Assembly: GCA_016617785.1 (NCBI GenBank)
Contig: JADILM010000009.1
Coordinates: forward strand, 124,001 to 188,000
DNA from: Sporobolomyces roseus
Taxonomy: Eukaryota > Basidiomycota > Microbotryomycetes > Sporidiobolales > Sporidiobolaceae
Length of the DNA: 64,000 bases
Reading direction: 5' to 3'
Shown here: piece by piece, positions 45,011 through 56,476 of the stretch
Numbering within the stretch: position 1 is the stretch's first letter
Layout: every line of letters starts with the position of its first letter
Translations under genes and position numbers: made by a program
Notes under the pieces: model-generated
What the model was told of the DNA's origin: nothing
The model's input: only the letters and a program-made list of their open reading frames with translations
Database searches by the model: none

Positions 45011-46937
45011 CCGCAACGTAGCGCTGATTGATGTCGAGGAGAGTATTAATATCTATTTCCCATTTTCACGATGTACACAATTCTCTCTCGCTTTACCCTC
45101 TACTTACATCCTCCCTGAACTACATAAACAATTTGATCATTCTCGTTGGTTCTCTGTTGGATCGCTATCATGTCTTTTCGCGGTCAACTTTCGGAAGTGT
45201 TGGAAATCAAACCTATTCTAGAGCTTTTCTTTCAGTACACTTCATTCGTCCTTTGAGCGCCCGCGAGAATACAGAGTGCGGCAAGCTGTATAAGTCTGAT
45301 AAGGGGCCTTCGCCAGCATCCTGGGGCATCGGGATCGTCCGCTGTCTGTATCCGCCAATCTGTCGTCAAATTTAGGTTGTCGCAAGGCCGCCGTTTGTAA
45401 AGATCTCCACTCAATGTTGAAGTCTCTTGCGTGAGTCTGGTAGCCGCAGCTTTACCTTCTCCCGAAGTGAGCTACTCTGAGCCTCGCTTCGAGAACGATT
45501 GAAAAAGCTCAGGTCAAGCTGTCTATCAAGCTAAAACTGAGCAGCTCTGTTGATCCTAGCGCAAGGGTGTCACCATGGAGAGCCGTGATATCCACCAACA
45601 AGTCACGAAAGGGAAGATGACTTTGGTAACGCGAGCGCGGAAAACGCAGATTCGCTGAGAATGCGCAGATTTGACGAGAACGCAATGCTGTAAATAGCAG
45701 ACTACGCAGTGACCTGGACGAGCATCCTCACAGTCATTGATGGACGAGGGCGCTCTGTCCTTACTTGACGGTGTGAACCTCTGCATCGAGCGCGTTTTCG
45801 CAAAGAGCCGGGGAAGAAATGACCGGGAGTTCAGAGTATTCGAGCGCGACGAGCAGTCATTACGATTCACTCGAATAGAGGTGGTAACGGCAATAAGCGT
45901 TGTCCAGAGGCGCGGGCAAAGGTGTCGAGGCCATTCTCTGATCGTGGATTGGTGAAGACTTCGTAAGAATCACAGATCTTCTTCCGTCAGCAGCTCTCCA
46001 TTGATACACACAGTCAGTAAATCTTCACAAAGCTCGCAGCGTGTCGAGCTCGCGGGCATAGCTTGTCAGGCAATACCTTTAATAGCGTTTTTGTCTGTAG
46101 CCGATGCTACCCGTTTCGCCCTGTGCGAGCGCTCTTATGCTTTGTTTGACTATTCTGGCTCTATCTGTGCTTGTGCGTTACTCTATGACTTCAATCCGCT
46201 CTGTCGTGTTCCGCATGTGGACCGAGGACGAGCAGCTATCTGCACGAGCTATCGAAGGAAAGAACTGATGTTCGGGCTCTTCGCGTCGGATTGAACCTCG
46301 CCGTGTCCATTGAGCTACATTGATGGCAAGGCCGTAGACGTTCAACCTAAGCAAGAAGAGACCGTTCACTTCTAAACGGAGAAACTCCTCGAATTTGTTC
46401 CCCTTTTCCCATTCCACTCGCATTACCCCCATTTTCGACCTTTCCTCTCTTCTCGCACTCAGTCCCGCTCAGCTTCGACGGTCAGTAGCGACGCAATTCA
46501 GACCAGCGCCGAAGCTGTTAGAGCGGAGGACAGGCTGAACCGCTCAGATGAACACGAAGTCGAAACGTCGAACCTCGAGCTTCTCTGGCTGCAGAGCCGC
46601 ACAGTAGCCATCGAGGTCGCCTGGAAAGTGATGTCAGTGACAACGAATCAACAAACGCTGCTCAATTGGCTCACTCTGTGGTCGAGGTGGAGAGCAGACC
46701 CGCCGTCGTCGTTTTTCGAAAACTGACGGCGACTTGCGACGAAGACACGCACCACTCTCGAAACCAACCAGTCGACTCGCATCCTGTTCTACGACGACGT
46801 TCGAGATTAGTTCCATCAGATTCCAGCAGGATCTCGAACGAAAAAATTGGAATTCGTGCCTCTCGACGAAGCGAAGATTCGAAAACAGGGAGAAGGTCAA
46901 AAACACCTTTCTTCCCTCTCAATCTCAACCAATCAAT
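44916..46937. other. Gene-poor stretch of about 2 kb
   Basis: Between the MARVEL-like and GET3 genes I find no complete gene. The only interpretable element is the duplicated 3' end at 46311-46471. The rest (45011-46310) has short ORFs on both strands with no recognisable protein, and no long terminal repeats or transposase motifs. Confidence 0.45.
46311..46471 (+). repeat. Duplicated segment, copy B (orphan gene 3' end)
   Basis: This is a second copy of the MARVEL-like gene's 3' end, 1.46 kb downstream and in the same orientation. The codons for AVDVQPKQEETVHF and the stop are unchanged. Upstream of 46311 there is no trace of the rest of the exon, so it cannot make the membrane protein. Flanking noncoding bases are as well conserved as the coding ones, which suggests a recent event. 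Confidence 0.9.
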
Positions 46938-48659
46938 ATGTCTACCACTGCTTTCATCTGCGCTGAACCTGAAGGAGATGCTCTCGAACCTAGTCTCCAA
47001 CCTCTTCTTGATCAAGGTCAGTTTCTCCTTCCCTCCTTCCTGCTCCCCACGTAATTCGATCACTGAACTCTTCCTCTCCTCTCCCACAGAGAGCTTGAAG
47101 TGGATCTTCGTAGGTGGAAAGGGTGAGTCTCGCTTGCTCTGCTCAGTCTCGAACTAGCTGATGAAGAAACAGCGAGATTTTAGGTGGTGTGGGAAAGACA
47201 ACAACCTCTTGTTCTCTTGCTATTCAACTCGCCAAAGTCAGAGAGTCGGTACTTCTGATGTGAGTACCCACTGCACCATTGTGACGCGCTCGAAGCTGAT
47301 CCGTCGTTTCTTAGTTCGACTGATCCCGCTCACAACCTCTCGGATGCATTCTCTCAGAAGTTTGGAAAGGAAGCTACCAAGGTCAATGGATTCACAAATT
47401 TGTCAGCTATGGAGATTGACCCTAGCGCTTCAATGCAAGATATGGTTGAAGCAGGTACGTTTCACTCTTACCGCTCTCTCCCCTTTCGAAACAAGTTGAT
47501 TGACCTTGGGCTACTCGATAACAGGAGAGGAAGCTGGAGGAATGAACGGTATCATGCAAGATTTGGCTTTCGCTATTCCAGGTATCGATGAAGCGATGGG
47601 TTTCGCCGAAGTTATGAAGTTCGTTCGAATCCCTATTCACCTGCTGCTTCTCTCATTTAGCTGAAGAGGTCGAATCCTTCGAACAGACACGTCAAGTCTA
47701 TGCAGTTCTCGGTCATTGTGTTCGACACTGCACCAACAGGTCACACTCTTCGTTTCCTTTCGTTCCCATCGGTTCTCGAAAAGGCTCTCTCGAAACTCAG
47801 TGGTCTATCTGGTCGATTCGGACCAATGCTCAACCAGGTCAGTCATGGTTTTCCCGTTCCGTACTAGGTGCATGCACTGAACTGTGCTATCCTTCCTGAC
47901 AGATCGGATCAATGATGGGTGGAGGCATCAACACTGGAGAGATGTTGGGTAAACTTGAGGATATGCGAGCAGTGGTGACAGAAGTCAACGCACAGTTCAA
48001 GAACCCCGTTCGTCGTTTCTCCTTTCCAAAATCAGCGCGGATCTGTACTGATTGGCAGACTTTGTCGGCGAACAGGATCTCACAACTTTCGTTCCAGTCA
48101 TGAGTAAGCTCTCTCTCGGTTCTTGCCATATTCGAGCGAGCGTTAACCTGGTTCATATTCACAGTCTCCGAGTTCCTGTCACTTTACGAGACTGAACGAT
48201 TGATTCAAGAACTCACAACCTATCAAATCGACGTTCACGCAATCGTTGTCAATCAGCTTCTTTTCCCCGAAGACAGTCAGTCAGATCCTCTCATGCATCG
48301 ATATTGCAACTACTGATACAGTTCGAGTTCTTGACTGCAGACTCGCAATGCAAACACTGCAAAGTTCGATGGAATCAACAACAGAAATACCTGAAAGAAG
48401 CTTACGAGCTGTATGGCGAGGTGAGCGCTCGTTCTTCAATACTGCGTAGAGCTAGTACTGATGGGTCGACGTGTCACAGGACTTCCATATTGTCAAAATG
48501 CCTCTTCTCAGTGAAGAAGTTCGAGGAACTGATAGTCTCAAAAAGTAAATTCTCCCTGCCTCATTCGTCTTTCTGCTGAACTGACTTGACCCTTACTCGA
48601 TCAACAGGTTCAGTGATCTCCTCATCACACCTTACGTGGCGGGCCAGAAGGTGTTGTAG
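46938..48659 (+). CDS. GET3: ATPase Get3 (tail-anchored protein targeting)
   Basis: Get3 is the cytosolic homodimeric ATPase that carries tail-anchored proteins to the Get1/Get2 receptor. The exons read [44 protein letters not shown] (deviant P-loop KGGVGKTT), [20 protein letters not shown] (switch I, DPAHN), [20 protein letters not shown] and [20 protein letters not shown]. Then [20 protein letters not shown] (switch [12 protein letters not shown]), [59 protein letters not shown] and [15 protein letters not shown], whose CxxC binds zinc. The end is [14 protein letters not shown], stop 48657-48659. About ten introns. GET2 starts 213 bp downstream on the same strand. Confidence 0.95.
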
Positions 48660-48872
48660 ATGATTCTCAGTAGAACAACTTTGATAACAATAATTCTCGC
48701 AGTCTTTGCTCTCTTTTCGCACAAATCGTCAGTGCCAACCCCACAGCCGTGAGAGAATAGTCTCGTAGTCTAGCGAGGAAGCAGACAGAAGCTCTCTTGT
48801 TCGAAGAACGCTTGCGAAACTTTCTTTCTCTTTCTCCCTCTCATATTTCCCCCACTTTCTCATCTCAACAAC

Positions 48873-50143
48873 ATGTCCGACACTGCCGCCGAAGAACGAA
48901 GAGTGAAAGCTGCTGAAAGACAAGCTCGACTACTCGCCAAGAGTCAGGCTCGTTTGGAGAAGATTACAGGAGCTGCAAAGGGAGAAGGTAGAATCATCTC
49001 GGATTGTGAGCAGATCTCTCTCTAGAGCTCTTCAATTTGTCCATGAGAGCTCACATATACTATATCTAGCATCTGTGGGTATCGCACCTCGAGCAGCTAC
49101 TTCTAATCCACCTGCCCCGACTTCACTCGCCGATGTCAACAATGAAGACGATCCAGCTGAGATTGACCTCGCTTCCTTGAATGGTGCGAAAGGCTTACAA
49201 CAACAACTAGCATCAATGGGAGGAGGGTTCCCAGGAATGATGGGACAAGAGAACTCTGGAGCTGATGGAGGAGATATGTTTTCGCAAATGTTGGCTCAGA
49301 TGCAAGCTGGTGGAGGACCAGGAGGAGGACAGAATCCGTTCGCTGGTATGGGAGGAATGGGAGGAGGAGGAGGAGTCGGACAACCAGGGTCAAATCCTTT
49401 CGCAGGAGGACAACAACCTCCAGTTTCTCCTTTCCCTCCTCAACCAAAGACGTTCTTGAACAAGATCTTCCCTTTGATTCACCTCGTCGCTATGGTCGGA
49501 CTCGCAATCTATGCAGTCGTTTGGTGGGAACCGAGTAGGAGGTTTGGATTGTACGGTGCGAATGAGACTCAAGGAATCGATTGGTCTGCTTGGGGTGCAC
49601 TCGCGTCGAAGCGACCGAAAGAAGCTGGTATCGTCGGACAAGTCGTTGGAATGCAACTCGCCGAAATCGTGAGTCTCTGTTTAAATCTCATTCGCATCTC
49701 TCGTAACTGTATTGACGGGTTCTTCTTTACCCTTCTCTCTTCAGCCGCTCCTCTGGATGTTCGTCAGCGTAGAACTCGTACTACAAACTTCCCGAATCTT
49801 CCTCCTCAGGGTGAGCAACTCGTCGCGTTCGTCGCGAGCGAAGACCTTGAGAACTGACTTTGACTTTGCAATCTTTCAGAATCGCGCTGCCGCACCTGGT
49901 ATCCTCAACTCGATTCTCCCTCTCCTCTCCCAATTCTCTCCTCAACTCGGTCTCGTCCTTCAAACTGGTGTTCGATACCTCTCCCTCTTCTCGACCTGTC
50001 TCAACGATCTCGCCGTCCTCATTTTCTGCATCGGAATCGTCATCATGATTGGACACTACAAGTCGGGAGCACCAGCAGGAGCAGTGCATATCTTGCAAGA
50101 TGCTACGAATAGTATACTCGAGAAAGCGAAAGGAGATTTGTAG
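48873..50143 (+). CDS. GET2: GET complex receptor subunit Get2-like
   Basis: Get2 is the ER membrane receptor that captures Get3 through a basic N-terminal motif. The first exon encodes MSDTAAEERRVKAAERQARL, LAKSQARLEKITG, which matches the Get3-binding pattern of Get2 (RRxRERRQxKxxxRLxKITG). A Gly/Met-rich linker follows (MSQMLAQMQAGGGPGGG-like), then three predicted TM segments: FPLIHLVAMVGLAIYAVVWW, LLWMFVSVELVLQTSRIFLL and LNDLAVLIFCIGIVIMIGHY. The end is SILEKAKGDL, stop 50141-50143. Length and topology match Get2/CAMLG. The gene follows GET3 head-to-tail; fungal Get2 sequences diverge strongly, so the call rests on the N-motif, three TMs and this context. Confidence 0.85.
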
Positions 50144-50483
50144 ATCCCGTCGGCGGAGTTTTGATTCAATAAAAAACACTTTTTCGTAACGACGCCTAAT
50201 CGTCTACCTTCGAACGTGGGTCTCTACCGATCTCGCTCCAAGTAGGAGAGAGCGTTGCTGTTGTCGTTGTCGGATTATGGAAACTTTTTTCTTATCAAAA
50301 TCGAGATTTTCTGTTCCTTGCGACCCGTTTTACCCGCTCTTTTCCCTCTTTCTTCATCGACACGACACTTAGTCAGCTACAACTGCTCAAGCACCACCCT
50401 ACACCTTCAATACAGATCCTCGCATCTCTAGATCCCTTTTCAAACCTCATCAACCTGGTCACCTCGAGGGTTTAGTCACCAGG

Positions 50484-53400
50484 ATGTCGTCGGCTCAGAT
50501 CCGACTGACAGAACCTCAAGTATTCTTAGTAGGAGCACTCGAGTATGAAAGAGCAAGAGCAAGGCAACGTAGGGCGACAGCTAGAGAGGCAGCAGCAGCG
50601 AATCGACCACCTTCTGGAGAAACTCCCCCTCCTTCCCCAGGTCCATCTTCTAGGAGGAATTCACCAGAACGAGAACGCAGTGTGTTTCATATCAGTGCTA
50701 GTCGAGCGGGATCGAGGTCGAGACCGGGATCGAGAGCTGCTAGTCCAGCGGCGAGAGGGAGATTAGGACAGATATCTGGGAACGGAACAAATAATGAGGA
50801 GTTCATCCCTCCGAACAGTCGAGGGAGGAGTGCGAGTAGGAGCAGAGGGGCATCAGTACCGAGGGGAAGGGCGGAAAGCGAGAGTTTGAGCGTAGGGAGG
50901 AGTGGAAGTTTGGTCAGAGATTCGGAACATCAAGTCAATGGAAACTCTACAGCTACTCCAGCAACGGAAACGTTATCTCGATTAGATGAGCCTCCACCGG
51001 CATTACTACGAGGGCTCTTGACGGTGACGCTGAGCAAACCGACAAGGGTGAAGGAGATTCTGGTCAGATTCAAAGGAAGTGGGAAAACGGATTGGCCTGA
51101 AGGTGAGCTCTCCCGCTGCTATTTTCTGCTACAAGGTTCGATATTGACATTTGGAATGATCACAGGAATTGGACCACGACGACTCGACGTCGTAGAGGAG
51201 AACATTCTCATCAATGTCACCCACAAATTCTTCTCAGCTTCAGATTCGACAACTGCTCGACGAGCTGCTTCCGTTGGACCCTCCTCATCAAACCGCGACG
51301 AATCTAGAGGTCGAGCCCCGGCACGTCGAGCAGCAAGTGTCGCACCAGGTCGAGATGCGAGTCATGGTCGATCATATCCGAACAACAGTCTCTTCCCGAA
51401 TGGACTCGACAATCCTCCTCTTTCACATTCGGCAAGCGACTCGACACACGCCACAACAGGACTCTCTCGTATCTCTTCGAACGACAGCCACGAAACTTCC
51501 GTTCCTCCTCGTTCTTCTTCTGTCCCTCCCGTTCGACCTGGTGAAGCTGCACCCGCTTACGAAGCCGTTCCCTCCGCGCCTCCCTCTCCTCTTCACCTTC
51601 CTCAGACTGTCGAAGAGATGTCGTCATCTGACAGCCTCGACCTTAACAGCCCATCCTCCTCCTCACTTCGACCAAATCCCTCTGCCGCTTCTTATCAACT
51701 TCGTCGATCCCCTACTCCAACTCGCTCCCCTCTCGGCATGTCGACCTCCATGCTACCTCACTCCTCTTCTGCCACTTCTCTCAACAACGCTCAAACGAAT
51801 GGAATGCCTCGTCTCGCTCGCAGTTCAACTCGAGCGAGTCAAAATTCCGAAGCGTCGACCTCTTCATCGCAAACCAGCCATTCAAACGAAGCTCACCATT
51901 CGAGCTCCTCTATCATCTCATCATCATCCGCCTCGGAGAACGGTCGAGGACGAGCAACGACTCGAGACGAATCTCGGGAAAGTGCGGGTTCGGATCCAGC
52001 AGGAGATCTCTCTATCGTCGCGAATGGAGTTGCTCGACACTCTCGAACAAGTTTGCACTCCCGACCATCTCCATCTCCTTCCGGAACGACTTCACCTAGA
52101 TCACCTTCGACTCCTCGACTCCCGAGTGCGCTCAAAACGAGTAAATCCTCGAGTCGATCTGGATCTCGCGCAAGGTTCTCTCTCAGCGGGATCTCGGAGG
52201 TGTTGCGAGGGAAGAGTAGTAGTCGAGCACGAGCACCAGCGGAGGAGGAGGAGAATCGACCACCTTTACCTACTTCTCGAAGAGATTCTTCTCCCGACGT
52301 TTCTACCAGCAGACCATCATCGATCAAAGGATCTGGAGGAGGACGTAGTCAATCACGAGGGAGAAAGACGGCGCTGAAAGTCTTACGAGAGGCGCTCACG
52401 ACCGGACACGCTCATCTCAACGAACAAGAAAATGGAGGAGGAGGAGGAGCAAGTAACGAAGATAACTCTTCTGAAGTCTCGACGGGAGATGGTTGGAAAG
52501 AGTTCAAAGCTGGAACTTATGTCTATCCGATCTCGATACCTGTTCCTGGAATCCTCCCTCCAACCCTCAGCTGCGAATTCGGTTCGGTTTCTTACAATCT
52601 CAAAGCTACGGTCGTAAGGGCTGGAGCGCTCACGACAAACCTGACGGCGCACTCGGAAGTCATGCTGGTTGCGATGCCGGGAGAGGATGATACGGAAGAA
52701 TCGGAGAGTATCGTCGTTGAAAGGTTTTGGGAAACTCAGATGAAGTATCATGTAGCTCTCAGTGGAAAGGTGAGCCTTTCTCTTCTACACAGATTCACTA
52801 TACTGTGCTAACAATCTCGTTTACCTTTCGCAGAGCTTCCCTATCGGTGGACAAATACCTCTTACGATTCGTCTCAGCCCTCTCGCAAAAGTCAAGGTGT
52901 TCCGTGTTTCTGCTCAACTCGAACAAAAGACAAGCTACTTTGCTTCAGGTGAGCACTGCTCTTCCCCATCTATATTTTTCGGAGCAAGGCAGTTACTCAT
53001 CGCTTTCTCTGTTGTCAGTTCACTCTGGTCGCAAATTGACTCGACACGAGACGCCGAGAAAGGTCATGTTGATCAGGGTCGACCACAAAGATCCCGACGA
53101 GCAGATGCTACCCATTTTGTCAGAAGATCAGAATGCTCTACTCGATCACCCTCTTCGAGAATGGTTCATCAATGCTACTTCTTCCGATGGTACGCTGCTT
53201 TTCCGCTCTCTATCGAACGATCTTATAACTGACTATCACTGTATTACCTGGCCCGAGATAGACACAACACCTTCGCTGCTTGATCCAGATGGACCTTGGC
53301 ATCTCGAGCACAACCTGCAATTACCAGATTGCTCGTCAAAGATCAACTTCTCGACTCACCACGAAAAGTCAAACATTGCAATCAGTCATGTCCTCAAGAT

Positions 53401-54042
53401 CATGATTCGGGTAGAACGTGGAGATGACGAGTTCCTCGATTCAAAGGGGAAGCGAAAGGTGAGTAGTCCTTTGACATTTCGTCGAATTTCGCTGAACTGA
53501 CCTGCTCAACATTCGATGAATAGCGCTGGGATATCGTCGTCGAGACACCAGTTCACCTTCTCTCGTGTCGATGCGCTCAGAACCTACTCCCCGCCTACAC
53601 CGCTTCGAGCGCAACTCTCTCCGCTGGACCTTCAGGATCTTCCTCGGGTTCTTCCTCGATCATCACTCGCGCGATTCGTACCGCGACCGGTACTTCTTCA
53701 CCTCATGAGCACACCTGCGGAGCCCCCCAACCCTCAACCTCAGGATTACGTTCGACTGGAATCGGAGCGACAGTCCACCGAGCTGCTGTCTCGAATCATC
53801 ACCCAACTCCCGTCGCAAGTCTCGAACAGAACTTGTTATTCGCAAGATTGATCTCGGGTGAAACGACCCCGAATGGAGAGACTCCTCCTACTTATCAGGA
53901 GGTCTCGCAAGGGGACGTGAGGGAGGTGGATGGAAATGGAGAGAGGGGAAGGTCGAGGGGTAGATCGAGTACAATTGTAGTTGTCGATGATCAGGAACTG
54001 GAGGGTGGAAGAGGCAGGAGTAGCAGTACGAGGAGAGTTTAA
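50484..54042 (+). CDS. Arrestin-like ubiquitin ligase adaptor (ART/Rod1 type)
   Basis: Fungal alpha-arrestins link the HECT ligase Rsp5 to membrane transporters. The N-domain begins with RLTEPQVFLVGALEY, is broken by a Ser/Arg-rich insert, and resumes as LLRGLLTVTLSKPTRVKEIL, VRFKGSGKTDWPEG and VVEENILINVTHKFF. A second insert of about 400 Ser/Pro-rich residues follows. Then KEFKAGTYVYPISIPVPGIL, PPTLSCEFGSVSYNLKATVV (typical PPSxExxxGxVxYxLxA), the C-domain KSFPIGGQIPLTIRLSPLAK, VKVFRVSAQLEQKTSYFAS, WHLEHNLQLPDCSSKINFST and HHEKSNIAISHVLKIMIRV. Near the end PPTYQEV is a PPxY motif for WW domains of Rsp5. Stop 54040-54042. The substrate transporter is not predictable. Confidence 0.88.
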
Positions 54043-54360
54043 AGCGAGGGTTTTTCACAAGTCCTTCAGGTTTCTTTCGTAGAATTCGGATTTGTTTTCA
54101 TGGGTTTTTCGGGGTATTCACTTTCTTTGGCATACTTTCAGTTGGATCAGCTTCCCCTCCTGCAAAGGCTATCATTTCTTTCTTCGTTTCACACGACTGA
54201 ATTCGGATGAAATGAGGGGAGAATCTTTCTTTCCTCTCCCTCCTCGACCCTCATCTTTCTCATGCTTCACCACTCGAATTCAATCTTGTCTAGCTGCTGA
54301 ACGAATTCAGGGAGTTCTCGATCGGATCCACATTGTCCTCGCTCTTCTTTCGATTTCATC

Positions 54361-56154
54361 ATGTCAAGTCTACCTCTACTCCCTCCTCCACCTCCTCGCT
54401 TCCCGCAAACCTTCACAGATCAAGATGATGACAAGCTGGAATCACAAGCAAACGGCCACGCTCGAGGGGAAAGGGAAGAAGGGGGAGTGGGGATCGAATG
54501 GAGGAAAGTCAAGACTGATGGGGAGGAGCACGTACAGCGATTAGGTGAGTACAGCTATCTTCTTGAGTTGGTGTGACTCAGCTGAGGACTAGGACAACCC
54601 ACAGAGGATAGATTGAAAGAACTTTCGAAGCGACAAGGGGCAGAATCGCCTGCTCGACCTCCTTCCCTCGCTGAACCGGATCTCGCTCAAGTCGACGACC
54701 ACGCAGGAGATACAAGGTTTCACTTTGAGGAGACGGAGCCGACTACAGACGAAGCAGAAGGAGAAGCAGCTGGGCATGAAGAGGAAGGGAGAGCGTTACT
54801 CTCTATCGCGGAGGATGAGGGAGAACACGGAGACCCAGATACGACGATGTCGACGAACGGAGGACTTGAAGACGAGGAAGAGGACAACGAAGCGGATCTG
54901 AGTGGAAACGACGACGAACCTCGTTCGAGAAGTCAGCATCCTTTCCAAGGGATGACGGCAGCTCAACGTATCTCCTTCAGCAACTCTGTTCGAATATCAG
55001 GAGGTATCCATAACTCTCATCGTCCACATCGCCATCGCCCAGCAATCGAAACCTTTCCACGTCGATCTCCCTCTGCAGAACGAACAAATCCGATTTCATC
55101 TCGTGAACCTCGTCCTGAAGCCACCCCATCCCCTCTACTTGTCGCATCAGTCACCTCATCAAATGCCAATACCCCTTCTCGAGCTACCTCTCCCTCCGGT
55201 AGAACCCCACAACATTCTTCCCTCAACCTCCTCGCACCGAAACCTCGTCGACTTTCTTCCTCTTCCCACGTATCGTCAAACTACGCATATCCTTACGCTT
55301 ACTCTGCATCTCCCGGCTCTCAAGTTCCTTCTCGAGGTTCCTCCCCTTGTTCCTCAATCTACGCTCCCCTTCAACCCCCTTCGAAACACACCCCAAATCC
55401 ACTCTTCGTTCGACCTTCACAACGGTTACAACGGAATCGAAGTTCTTCTGGGCTCTCCTTCCAAGAGTACCTTCGAGATGGTTACGATGCTTTCGGTGGA
55501 TCAGATGATGATTCAGATGCGATCACTCCGAAATCACCAGGTTATCGAGAACTAGTCGAGCAGCAAAGACGGAAACGAGCGAAATGGGAAGAGAGGAGAC
55601 GGAAACGAGGTATCGATGACCACAACAAACGAAAGAAGCCGAAAGATCAAGAAGACGAGGTGGAAACTGGTGGATTCTGGGAATCTTTGAAGAAAATCCT
55701 GGCGATGGGCAATACTGGAGGTGCTGGGAGAGCTGGAGGATCTTTCGGAAGTCCAACTGTCTTTCGTCACTCTTCTCGATTACCTTCGAATGCGAATTAC
55801 GGTTCGATCTCGAATTCGACTCTTCCTCCTCCTCTTCCTCCTCAACCACCTTCGAAACCTCGCGGTATTCTCACCTCTTCTCGTTCCGTCGAAGACATTC
55901 ATCCTCCTCCACCTCGTCCTCGTCCTCGCACTCGATCAGCGAGATCCCACTCGACCCCACCGGTCAAAACTGAATTAGACGCTAGATTCGGAGCTGCTCC
56001 TTTCAGATACTTTACCATCGCTTTCCTCTTGTTCAAGATTCATCAACTCGTCGCAGCTGTCAAAGATCTCTTCTCGACCGCATCGAAGGGGATGGCGAAA
56101 CAGAAAGAGAGGGAAAGGTTGTTGAGACAGAGGCAAGGTTACGAAGCTGTATAA
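54361..56154 (+). CDS. Orphan low-complexity protein with C-terminal hydrophobic helix
   Basis: I do not recognise this protein. Exon 1 (MSSLPLLPPPPPRFPQTFTD, to about 54545) splices over a GTGAGT intron to a long exon of about 510 codons. It has an acidic N-terminal third (GGLEDEEEDNEADLSGNDDE), a Ser/Pro/Arg-rich middle, FQEYLRDGYDAFGGSDDDSD, a basic coiled segment (ELVEQQRRKRAKWEERRRKR), GGFWESLKKILAM, and near the end FRYFTIAFLLFKIHQLVAAV, one moderately hydrophobic helix. It finishes KERERLLRQRQGYEAV, stop 56152-56154. The order of an amphipathic WESLKK helix and a late hydrophobic helix suggests a membrane-associated protein; function unknown. Confidence 0.6.
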
Positions 56155-56476
56155 ACCTTTTTTTAAATCACTTAGTTTCTTCCTCCTGTTCGCATATTGG
56201 TCACATTGTCTTTGTTGTATCTAGCAGTTTGATACCCCCTCTACTCTCTGTTCGAAAACATTGTATATCGAATCTCTTGCTCTCTTCCTCACTCAGACGA
56301 GATGATCGAGAAGAACCGCATTTCCACAACAGAGATCCCAAGACAGACGAGAGCTACACGACACAATACGAACCCTGCAGGAGGAGAAGACAATGCAAAA
56401 GGAAAGATGATAAAAAGAAAGGATGCGAATGTGAAAAACGAAGGGGGGAAAAGTTGCCGAGAGGTGAAGGGATAGA

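Noticed and set aside
46260..46320. tRNA-like boxes on the minus strand (TAGCTCAATGG and GGTTCAATCC) at the edge of duplicated copy B
   Set aside because: The two boxes are only about 9 nt apart, leaving no room for an anticodon arm, and no acceptor stem pairs. At most a coincidence or a tRNA scrap.
46938..48659. Fragmented reading frames of GET3 taken as a pseudogene
   Set aside because: All frame changes fall at good donor and acceptor sites, and every catalytic motif is intact after splicing.
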